From Methylophilus sp. 42 (GTDB lineage: Bacteria > Pseudomonadota > Gammaproteobacteria > Burkholderiales > Methylophilaceae), in assembly GCF_000384155.1 (NCBI RefSeq), contig NZ_KB913031.1, forward strand, positions 868,001 to 932,000: a stretch of 64,000 bases of DNA, in the 5' to 3' direction. The notes under the pieces were generated by a model. It was not told where the DNA came from. It saw only the letters and a program-made list of their open reading frames with translations, and made no database searches. Positions 8,015 through 15,923 of the stretch are shown piece after piece (positions within the stretch are counted from its first letter, which is position 1; every line of letters starts with the position of its first letter). Position numbers and translations under genes: made by a program.

Positions 8015-8914
8015 CTACGCGTTGCTAGTGTGCTTAACCTGTGTAGCCAGGTGGTCAATAAATGCACGTACCACTGGCGGCAACCCGCGCCGTGTAGTGA
8101 ATACAATGTGCAGAATACCCAAGGTCGTTTTCCACTCCGGGAACACTCTGACCAATCTTCCGCTTTTTAACGCTTGGCTGCACGTATGGTCAGGCAATAA
8201 CGCCACCCCAATCCCTGCAATGGAAGCTTCCCGCACGGTTGAAAAATCCACACAACTCAATATGGGTTCATGCCAGATAGATTTTGTGCCTAATGACGCA
8301 TGATGAAATTGCCATTCGATGGCATGGTTCTGGTCTGAGGTCGCGATGGTTGGCAAAGCGGATAAATTATCCAGGCTGGATTGATCCATCTTGCTCGCAA
8401 ACGCAGGTGAAGCAACCAAAATGCGCTCGGAATGCCCAAGTGTTCTCATCACCAATGAGCCATCGGTATCCAATACGGTGCGCACCCTGATGGCGACGTC
8501 GATTCTATCCTCGATCAGGTTCACCGGATTGTCCCCGGCGACCAGTTGTAATCTGGCTTGCGGGTAAGCCAAAAGAAATGAAGAGAAAATTGGCGCCAGC
8601 GTTTCGTATAAGCCTAGCGGGCAACTGCATCTTACTAAGCCTTTGGGCTCACTGAGCGACTCAGAAACGATGGAGTCCGCCTGTTCCACATCCAGCATAA
8701 TGACTTTGCAACGCTCATAAAACGATTGCCCGATTTCCGTCACACGGAATCGCCTGGTCGATCTTTCGATCAAGCGAACGCCCAGCCTTTCTTCTAACAG
8801 GCCAATTCTTCTGCTGATAGTGGATTTAGGAATGCGCACGCGTCTGCTGGCAGCCGCAAAACTACCGCCACTCACCACCTCCGCAAACAGGATGTAATCA
8901 TTAATATCACGCAT
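8015..8914 (-). CDS. LysR-family regulator
   Basis: 299 residues: N-terminal winged HTH (FAEVVSGGSFAAASRRVRIPKSTISRRIGLLEERLGVRLIERSTRRF) and a C-terminal periplasmic-binding-like effector domain. It is divergent from a short-chain dehydrogenase gene with a 116-bp shared promoter region, the normal setting for a LysR regulator and its target. The subfamily is the one that often controls small oxidoreductases in response to quinones or electrophiles. Confidence 0.88.
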   Translation of the reverse strand: MRDINDYILFAEVVSGGSFAAASRRVRIPKSTISRRIGLLEERLGVRLIERSTRRFRVTEIGQSFYERCKVIMLDVEQADSIVSESLSEPKGLVRCSCPLGLYETLAPIFSSFLLAYPQARLQLVAGDNPVNLIEDRIDVAIRVRTVLDTDGSLVMRTLGHSERILVASPAFASKMDQSSLDNLSALPTIATSDQNHAIEWQFHHASLGTKSIWHEPILSCVDFSTVREASIAGIGVALLPDHTCSQALKSGRLVRVFPEWKTTLGILHIVFTTRRGLPPVVRAFIDHLATQVKHTSNA

Positions 8915-9030
8915 ATTGGCTCATTTTTGGAACAATTAAACTCACAAAGGCAGTCTAGTGCATTTATTGGCTCACTGGCAATATTTCATCCATGCAGTAA
9001 ACGTTATTTAATTACTTAAGGAGAAACATC

Positions 9031-9786
9031 ATGTCAGCAACATTTGAAAACAAAGTCGTCGTGGTTACCGGTGGTACTAGTGGTATTGGTCTTGCCACTG
9101 CCAAACACTTTGCAAACCAGGGTGCGAATGTCTATATCACTGGCCGTAGACAAGCCGAGTTAGAGGCCGCCATCAAAACCATAGGCGGTAAGGTGAAAGG
9201 CGTTCAGGCTGATATGTCTAAGCTGGCGGATATTGACCGTCTCTATGATGCCGTGCAGCAAGACCACTCCCAGATTGATGTGATCTATGCCAACGCAGGT
9301 GGCGGTAATATGTTGCCGTTAGGCGCCATTACCGAAGATCACTATGAAGATATTTTTGGCAGAAATGTCAAAGGCGTGATTTTCACGGTACAAAAAGCAT
9401 TGCCCTTACTTAAAGATGGCGCGTCCATTGTATTAACTGGCTCAACCACCAGCGTTAAAGGCACCGCCGCGTTTAGTATTTACAGTGCATCCAAAGCAGC
9501 CATTCGCAACCTCGCACGCAGCTGGATTTTAGACCTCAAAGATCGCGGCATTCGTGTCAATGTCGTCAGCCCAGGCCCAATCAAAACACCAGGTTTGGTA
9601 GAGCTGGCGGGTAACGACCCAGTGCAACAACAAGGCCTGCTGGATTATTTAGGTTCTCAAGTGCCTATGGGCAGAGTGGGTGACCCTGATGAAGTAGCGA
9701 AGGCCGTGGCGTTTTTATCATCACCAGATGCCAGCTTTATCAACGGTATTGAATTCTTTGTCGATGGTGGTCAGGCTCAGATTTAG
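9031..9786 (+). CDS. Short-chain dehydrogenase/reductase
   Basis: 251 residues, classical SDR. The cofactor motif TGGTSGIG lies at 13-20, NAG at 88-90, and the catalytic set Ser138, Tyr151 and Lys155 is intact (SIYSASK). AAGGAG precedes the ATG. It is NAD(P)-dependent by family; Gly-Arg-Arg after the second strand favours NADPH. Target of the divergent LysR gene by position. Substrate unknown. Confidence 0.88.
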   Translation: MSATFENKVVVVTGGTSGIGLATAKHFANQGANVYITGRRQAELEAAIKTIGGKVKGVQADMSKLADIDRLYDAVQQDHSQIDVIYANAGGGNMLPLGAITEDHYEDIFGRNVKGVIFTVQKALPLLKDGASIVLTGSTTSVKGTAAFSIYSASKAAIRNLARSWILDLKDRGIRVNVVSPGPIKTPGLVELAGNDPVQQQGLLDYLGSQVPMGRVGDPDEVAKAVAFLSSPDASFINGIEFFVDGGQAQI

Positions 9787-9800
9787 TTTTTAGCCGAAAT

Positions 9801-9824
9801 AAAAGCCCTGCATGCAGGGCTTTT
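9801..9824 (+). terminator. Terminator of the SDR gene
   Basis: AAAAGCCCTG and CAGGGCTTTT form a 10-bp stem round CATG, 15 bp after the stop codon, ending in a T run. Confidence 0.85.
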
Positions 9825-9907
9825 GACGTTTAGAGGCTTGTAGCTTAATTGCCAAAAGGTAACATGAACTTCATACTCTAACCTCCGATTTTATAAAGGC
9901 TGAGCGA

Positions 9908-10459
9908 ATGCTTTTACAAGAACTAGTGGTATGGAAGCTAAAGCTACTTACATTCATTAATGGCATCCCTCAGTTTGTTCTCGTCGCCACCTTAATTGTT
10001 CTCGTACTACTACTTTTTAAAAAGAAAACTCCCACTCAACCATGGTGGAAAGATGTTGAATGGCCTTTTTATGCAAAGCAATTGTTATCACAACCTGAGC
10101 AAGTCCTTTTTCATCGCTTAATTAATGCTTTACCTGATCATATTGTCTTGGCGCAAGTTCAGGTTTCACAAGTACTTGGTGTTAAAAAAGGGGTGAATTT
10201 TTATGAGTGGAATAATCGCATTAACCGCCTAAGCTACGACTTTGTAATTTGCAGAAAAGATTGCTCAGTTGTAGCGGTTATTGAATTAGATGATAAATCG
10301 CACGAAAGCAAAGACCGCATTGAGGCTGACAAAAGAAAAGATAGGGCAACTGCTTCAGCGGGTATTCGGATGATTCGTTGGCACGTAAAATCTATGCCTG
10401 ACGAAATTACTATTGTGGATACATTCATCACGCTATTGCCAACTGAAGTTCGTAGTTAA
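9908..10459 (+). CDS. DUF2726-domain protein
   Basis: 183 residues: an N-terminal hydrophobic segment (about 20-38) and a DUF2726 region (about 55-178) with FHRLINALPDHIVLAQVQVSQVLGV, DFVICRKDCSVVAVIELDDKSHESKDR and a late GIRMIRWHV. DUF2726 is thought to be related to restriction-endonuclease-like folds; the D...E-x-D pattern here would fit but is not proof. Start ATG at 9908 follows AAGGCTGAGCGA. The base composition is visibly more AT-rich than the genes on either side. It is followed by the HD-ATPase gene and may belong with it. Confidence 0.75.
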   Translation: MLLQELVVWKLKLLTFINGIPQFVLVATLIVLVLLLFKKKTPTQPWWKDVEWPFYAKQLLSQPEQVLFHRLINALPDHIVLAQVQVSQVLGVKKGVNFYEWNNRINRLSYDFVICRKDCSVVAVIELDDKSHESKDRIEADKRKDRATASAGIRMIRWHVKSMPDEITIVDTFITLLPTEVRS

Positions 10460-10561
10460 ACTAAAATAGTTAGAGTAATACTTTTCAACAATGCTTCATA
10501 TTGGTATAGAAGATTGATGCAGCTAGATTATGTGCAAAATGGAATTGTTAAGGAATACAAG

Positions 10562-13006
10562 ATGAACAAAATTTACGATGATTGGCATGCCGAAACGCAA
10601 AGCCGACTTGAGAAAAGCAACATATTCATCACATTAAAAAATAAATGCGTTGACGATCCAGCCGGAAATCAAGTGTTAACGCTTATTGATGAAGCAACCT
10701 ACTATGCTTTTCAAAGGACAAAGACAATTGTAAAACACATGGGCGAATTCACCCTTCATGACGGGGACCATTTGTTTCGTGTTTTAACTTTAATGGAAAG
10801 GCTTCTTTCACCGGATCAAATTAAAGAGCTATCTGTTCCTGAATTAATGCTTCTAATTTTAAGTGCTTTTTTTCACGATATAGGTATGGCACCGGATGAG
10901 GCAGATGTTCAGGCTTGGAAAAAATTTTTTGATAAAGAGCCTAAATTTGCCTCTGATCATGAAAGGAACGAATTCGAACTATTTCTAAGATTTTCTGTTT
11001 CAAGGCCTGATCAAATAGACAGAATTAATAGCTACCTGCAGCAAGGAAACACCAGCGCCTCGGACTTAGCCAAAAATTATCTGATAAGCGATTACATTAG
11101 AGTCACTCATGCAGACAGGGCGCGAAAAATAATCCAAAAAGATTGGGTTGATAAGATACTGTACAGGGATACAGACCTTACAGTTGAATTCGCAAATGTA
11201 TGCTTTAGTCACAATGAAGATGCCTTAAAAATCCTTGAGTTGGATAAGAACTACCTTTGTGGGCCTGAAACATACGCATGTTTGCCAGTGGTGGCTGCTA
11301 TTTTACGGTTGGCTGATTTGTTGGATTTCGATGCGAAACGAACCCCAAGCGTTTTATTTTCTCATCTTTTTGTGCGGCACCCTGTATCTATCCAGGAGTG
11401 GAATAAACACAGAGCTGTTGAAGCTTGGACTATAAGTTCAACCCTTATACAGTTTCATGCAAAATGTACACATCCTGCAATCCAATCATCCATAAATGCT
11501 TTCTGTGACATTATCGATAACGAGCTTAGCGCTTGTAATAATATTCTCTCGTCATTAAATGAATTTAACAAAAGCTTAGGTCGGAATTTGTCTATTAAAA
11601 TTCCTTTCAAAGTAGATCGTTCCAAGATCGAAACAAAAAAAATGATCGATGGGAAACCTGAGTTTCTATATAGGGAAACTCAATTTAACCTAAGCAAAAA
11701 TCAGGTTATTGATTTACTTATGGGTACAAAACTATATGGCGACCCCGAAGTAGCTCTACGCGAATTATTACAAAACTCAATTGATGCATGCTTATTGCGT
11801 GAAGCTATGGAACATAGCTGGGGAAATAATTACACTCCAGAAATTCATATCAAATATCACACACTTGATGATGAAGACATCCTTGAAATTATTGATAATG
11901 GAATTGGTATGGATCAGCATGTGATTGATAACTACTACTCTAAAGTCGGATCATCCTATTATAAGTCTTCCGATTTCTATGATTTAAAATCCAAATCTAA
12001 CGCCAAATTTACACCTACCTCTAGATTCGGAATAGGTATTTTGTCGTGTTTTATGGTCGCTGACACTATTGTGGTAGATACAAGAAAGCTATATGGTCCT
12101 CACGACTCAAGTGAAGCTTTAAATCTTACAATCGAGGGGCAGGAAAGCATTTTTTGGATCAAACCGGGTGATAGAAAAACGCCAGGAACTACAACGAAGC
12201 TTTATTTGAGAAAACAGCAAAATCCCTGGGAAAAAATGGATGAAAACGAATTCATAGAGTCAGTTGAAAATGTTGTCCCGAACCCACCATTTAGGATTTC
12301 TATTGAAAGTAAGTCTCATAAGAAATTCCGAGATCAAGATAGCTTCAAAGAATTGAAAGCAACCTCTCTTAAGAATTACTCATGGAATTCACACGAAAAT
12401 ATCCGAGAGTTTGTAATTGAGTTTAATAAACCCGAATTGGGGTTTATTGGTTCTGCCGTAGTAGCGATTCTGGAAAGCCATGGACTGCCCATTGATCAGA
12501 TTTCTATGACTACAAAGTCTGTGGAGATTGATGGTGAAAATTATAACCTTGAGAAATCAATTGAATTGGAAGGGAAGGAGATTAGTTTAAGTACAACTTC
12601 TATTACCATTGATGAAGACGGTAGGATTGAATCATCAAACAGCTCTAGTCGGCTTGCGCACTCCAAATCTCGCATCTCATTTCACGGAATTGAAGTTCCT
12701 TCCAGTCTTTTTACTGATTACTGGGCAACACAAAAAAATCAAGCTAATCTAATCTGGCCGGTGCCAATCCTTCTTGTAATTGATATATGTGGAACCAGAG
12801 ACTTAGAACTTAACTCTTCAAGGACACAAATTCTAAAAGGTGACAAGTGGACTAAATTTGAAGCTGCCTTTGCACATGAGGTTTTTTTTGCAATCATGAA
12901 AGCTGTTGAACCGGAGTATTGGGAAAAACTAAAGGGAATACTACTAACCGCATCCGACAACGAAATCATCACTCATGTATTGGATGACCTCGTTTATGAA
13001 ACATAG
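10562..13006 (+). CDS. HD-domain and HSP90-type ATPase fusion protein
   Basis: About 814 residues. An HD domain lies at about 60-250, with HDGDH (66-70) and HDIG (105-108), both metal-binding type. A GHKL/HSP90-type ATPase follows at about 385-510: N box in ELLQNSIDAC, G1 in EIIDNGIGMD and G2 in SRFGIGILSC. The rest (about 510-814) has no domain I recognise. The ATG at 10562 has AAGGA ten bases upstream; an earlier TTG/ATG at 10514/10517 lacks one. Strongly AT-rich against its surroundings. Such fusions are found among predicted conflict-system proteins; role here is inference. Confidence 0.8.
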   Translation: MNKIYDDWHAETQSRLEKSNIFITLKNKCVDDPAGNQVLTLIDEATYYAFQRTKTIVKHMGEFTLHDGDHLFRVLTLMERLLSPDQIKELSVPELMLLILSAFFHDIGMAPDEADVQAWKKFFDKEPKFASDHERNEFELFLRFSVSRPDQIDRINSYLQQGNTSASDLAKNYLISDYIRVTHADRARKIIQKDWVDKILYRDTDLTVEFANVCFSHNEDALKILELDKNYLCGPETYACLPVVAAILRLADLLDFDAKRTPSVLFSHLFVRHPVSIQEWNKHRAVEAWTISSTLIQFHAKCTHPAIQSSINAFCDIIDNELSACNNILSSLNEFNKSLGRNLSIKIPFKVDRSKIETKKMIDGKPEFLYRETQFNLSKNQVIDLLMGTKLYGDPEVALRELLQNSIDACLLREAMEHSWGNNYTPEIHIKYHTLDDEDILEIIDNGIGMDQHVIDNYYSKVGSSYYKSSDFYDLKSKSNAKFTPTSRFGIGILSCFMVADTIVVDTRKLYGPHDSSEALNLTIEGQESIFWIKPGDRKTPGTTTKLYLRKQQNPWEKMDENEFIESVENVVPNPPFRISIESKSHKKFRDQDSFKELKATSLKNYSWNSHENIREFVIEFNKPELGFIGSAVVAILESHGLPIDQISMTTKSVEIDGENYNLEKSIELEGKEISLSTTSITIDEDGRIESSNSSSRLAHSKSRISFHGIEVPSSLFTDYWATQKNQANLIWPVPILLVIDICGTRDLELNSSRTQILKGDKWTKFEAAFAHEVFFAIMKAVEPEYWEKLKGILLTASDNEIITHVLDDLVYET

Positions 13007-13092
13007 TAACCTTTACCTTTTATATTATGTGTAAGTTGGTAAACATTCAAATAACATGCGGCAATACTTGGCGGAAATTTTTTAATAGTTAG

Positions 13093-14295
13093 CTACTTAT
13101 TTTGATGTAGGTTTGCCTGAGCCAATTTGAACGAGATCATCCAAATCACTAATCCAATCACTGAAGTAGCGGCGCCAATCGTACCAAATACGTTGTAACC
13201 TAATCCATGGTCAATCGCCATTCCGCCCAGCCAAGGGCCTAAAGCATTCGCGGTATTTAAAGCGGCTTGAATGGCGGCGGCAGATAATACCTGTGCATCC
13301 CCGGCAATTTCCATCAAATGGGTTTGCAGCGTGACTGGCAATGCCATCATGGTGCCTACTGCGACTGCCGCAATCACAATGCCTGGCAGTGAGCCGGAAA
13401 TGAATGGAATCATCGCCAACACAAATATCGACCACACAATCAGCAGGCATGCGCCTTTGAATTTCATGGCATCTGCAATTTTTCCACCTGACAACATTCC
13501 GATGATGGAGCCTATGCCGAAGGCGACAACTAGCCAAGGCATATAGGACTCAGAAACCTTGGTGACATTGACTAACACCGGTGCCATGTAGCTAAACACG
13601 GTAAACATGCCGGTGAAACCAAATACGCCAATCAGGAGCACTAGCCAAATTTGTAATCGATTAAATGCTGCCAGCTCTTCCATCGGGCTGGATTTTTTCT
13701 CGTTCTCGTCTAAAGGTAACGACTTGTTTACCATCAATAATGTAATGAATGCGAGTACGCCGACTAAGGCAAAGGCTAATCGCCATGTAAATTGTTGCCC
13801 TAGCCAAACCGCAAGCGGGTTGCCCACCAGTATCGCAACGGCCAGGCCAAGCATGACCTTGGTGACGGCCATGCCTTTTTGCGAAGGCGGGCTGATAGAC
13901 GCTGCCACTAACGAAGCGATGCCGAAATAGGCACCATGCGGCAGGCCTGAAATAAATCTTGCGACTAGCATCGTGCCGTAAGTGGGGGCAAGCGCGCTGG
14001 CAATGTTGGCGATGGCATACATAAATGCGAGCGTAAGCAGCAAGTTTTTTCTTTTAAGGCCAGCGCCAAAAATCGCCAGCAAAGGTGCGCCCACCACCAC
14101 GCCTAAAGCATAAATGCTGATAGAAATGCCAACCTGGGATTCCGACACGCCTAATCCACGGCTGATTTCCAGCAGCAAGCCCATGCTTGAGAATTCACTC
14201 ACACCAATTGCAAATGCCCCGATGGAGAGCGCAAAAATAATCAGGTTTTGCCTGGCTTTAGAGAGTTGGATCTGTGGAGCTGAGTGATTCGACAT
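13093..14295 (-). CDS. MFS transporter, DHA1 drug/sugar exporter type
   Basis: 400 residues with 12 predicted membrane segments. The start FALSIGAFAIGVSEFSSMGLLLEISRGLGVSESQVG is typical of the AraJ/YdhP/NepI branch of DHA1 proton antiporters. A charged loop (LPLDENEKKSSPMEEL) separates the two halves. It is a single gene with weak ribosome-site signal. Likely an exporter; substrate unknown. Confidence 0.85.
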   Translation of the reverse strand: MSNHSAPQIQLSKARQNLIIFALSIGAFAIGVSEFSSMGLLLEISRGLGVSESQVGISISIYALGVVVGAPLLAIFGAGLKRKNLLLTLAFMYAIANIASALAPTYGTMLVARFISGLPHGAYFGIASLVAASISPPSQKGMAVTKVMLGLAVAILVGNPLAVWLGQQFTWRLAFALVGVLAFITLLMVNKSLPLDENEKKSSPMEELAAFNRLQIWLVLLIGVFGFTGMFTVFSYMAPVLVNVTKVSESYMPWLVVAFGIGSIIGMLSGGKIADAMKFKGACLLIVWSIFVLAMIPFISGSLPGIVIAAVAVGTMMALPVTLQTHLMEIAGDAQVLSAAAIQAALNTANALGPWLGGMAIDHGLGYNVFGTIGAATSVIGLVIWMISFKLAQANLHQNK

Positions 14296-14402
14296 GGACT
14301 TACTTAAAGAGTGAGTTGAAATGCAATTGCCGACTTTATGACGGAAGTGGGCAGGCGTCAGGCACCACCATTGTGTACTACCTCGTGGAACTCAGGCAAA
14401 AA

Positions 14403-14437
14403 AATAAGCCATTGATCTATTAAATCAATGGCTTATT
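14403..14437 (-). terminator. Terminator of tRNA-Met
   Basis: A 14-bp perfect stem (AATAAGCCATTGAT with complement) and 7-nt loop. On the minus strand it follows the tRNA 3' end and runs into a long T tract. Confidence 0.85.
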
Positions 14438-14445
14438 TAGTATTT

Positions 14446-14522
14446 TGGTGGTGAAAGAGGGACTTGAACCCTCGACCCCAGGATTATGAATCCTGTGCTC
14501 TAACCAGCTGAGCTACATCACC
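14446..14522 (-). tRNA. tRNA-Met (CAT), elongator type
   Basis: 77-nt cloverleaf with encoded CCA. Acceptor GGTGATG, D arm AGCTCAGCTGGTTAGAGC, anticodon loop TTCATAA, T arm GGGTTCAAGTCCC. Conserved positions follow elongator tRNA-Met rather than initiator (5'-G pairs normally at 1-72). A lysidine-modified Ile tRNA cannot be excluded on anticodon alone. Confidence 0.93.
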
Positions 14523-14620
14523 ATTAAAACTGAAGGCGCAATTCTATTGATTTTGCGCTTGATTGTCAAAGTAAATCCACGCCAATTTTCTTGTTTAGTG
14601 CATGTTGGCGCGGGCTTGCT

Positions 14621-15706
14621 TTAAACGTTAAAACGGAAATGCATCACATCGCCGTCTTGCACGATGTACTCTTTACCTTCCAGGCGCATTTTACCAGCTT
14701 CTTGTGAGCCTTTTTCGCCTTTAAATTGCACGTAGTCGTTGTAAGCAATCACTTCGGCACGGATAAAGCCGCGTTCAAAGTCGGTGTGGATGACACCGGC
14801 GGCTTGCGGGGCAGTCGCGCCTTTTTTAACCGTCCAGGCGCGCACTTCTTGTACACCGGCGGTGAAGTAGGTTTGCAGGCCTAGCAAGTCATATGCAGCG
14901 CGGATCACGCGGTTAAGGCCTGGTTCTTCCTGGCCTAGTTCTTCCAGGAACAGCAGTTTGTCTTCTTCGTCCAGCTCGGAGATTTCACCTTCGATTTTGG
15001 CGCAGATGGTAACCACAGGTGCGTTTTCGGTTTTGGCTAATGCCAGCACTTTGTCCAGGTGCGGGTTGTTCTCAAAACCGCCTTCAATCACGTTGGTGAT
15101 ATACATCACTGGTTTCACGGTGATCAGGCACAATGGTTTGAGCAAGTTGAGTTCATCGGCATCCAGGCCCAGTGTGCGCACGGCTTTGGCGTCGTTGAGG
15201 CAAGGCACGACTTTTTCGAGCACTTTGATCAGGGCGATCGCGTCTTTGTCGCCACTTTTGGCTTTTTTGCCTTCGCGCTGCATGGTTTTTTCTACGGTTT
15301 CCATGTCGGCCAGTGCCAGCTCGGTGTTAATCACTTCGATGTCGGCCAATGGGTCTACCTTGCCTGATACGTGAATGACGTTGCCGTCTTCAAAACAGCG
15401 CACGACGTGGGCAATGGCATCAGTTTCGCGGATATTGGCCAGGAACTTGTTGCCCAGGCCTTCACCTTTGGAGGCACCCGCCACCAGGCCGGCAATGTCG
15501 ACAAACTCGACAATCGCAGGTTGTACCTTTTGCGGTTTAACGATGTCGATCAGCGGTTGCAGGCGCTGGTCTGGCACCTCGACGATGCCGACGTTAGGCT
15601 CGATGGTACAGAAAGGATAGTTTTCTGCCGCGATGCCTGCTTTGGTGATGGCGTTAAACAAGGTGGATTTGCCTACATTAGGCAGGCCGACAATACCGCA
15701 TTTCAT
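14621..15706 (-). CDS. ychF: Ribosome-binding ATPase YchF/EngD
   Basis: 361 residues, close to the usual 363. OBG-family G1 motif GLPNVGKS at residues 6-13, [10 protein letters not shown] switch region, and [21 protein letters not shown] for G3. The C-terminal TGS domain includes [13 protein letters not shown] and ends VMHFRFNV. YchF prefers ATP and binds the ribosome, modulating translation fidelity and stress responses. Next in the conserved pth-ychF neighbourhood, here separated from pth by a GGDEF-EAL gene on the other strand. Confidence 0.95.
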   Translation of the reverse strand: MKCGIVGLPNVGKSTLFNAITKAGIAAENYPFCTIEPNVGIVEVPDQRLQPLIDIVKPQKVQPAIVEFVDIAGLVAGASKGEGLGNKFLANIRETDAIAHVVRCFEDGNVIHVSGKVDPLADIEVINTELALADMETVEKTMQREGKKAKSGDKDAIALIKVLEKVVPCLNDAKAVRTLGLDADELNLLKPLCLITVKPVMYITNVIEGGFENNPHLDKVLALAKTENAPVVTICAKIEGEISELDEEDKLLFLEELGQEEPGLNRVIRAAYDLLGLQTYFTAGVQEVRAWTVKKGATAPQAAGVIHTDFERGFIRAEVIAYNDYVQFKGEKGSQEAGKMRLEGKEYIVQDGDVMHFRFNV

Positions 15707-15923
15707 AGTGGATGAACCTTAGCGTGAATATTGCCGCACCATTAATTTGCGGCAAAGATTGAATAAAACCAATATTTTACCGTTAGTATGGAGATAGAGC
15801 CAGAATCAATCTTGATTTGACGCAAGTTGCATACAAGATTTAAGTTTTATTATAAATAAACAAATGCATGACTGCGGGGGCATAATCATATGCGTCATGC
15901 GCCTTCCTGACAAAGGATGTGAA

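Noticed and set aside
9908-14522. Genomic island integrated at tRNA-Met
   Set aside because: No integrase and no repeat of the tRNA 3' end is visible near the islet; the MFS gene lies between.
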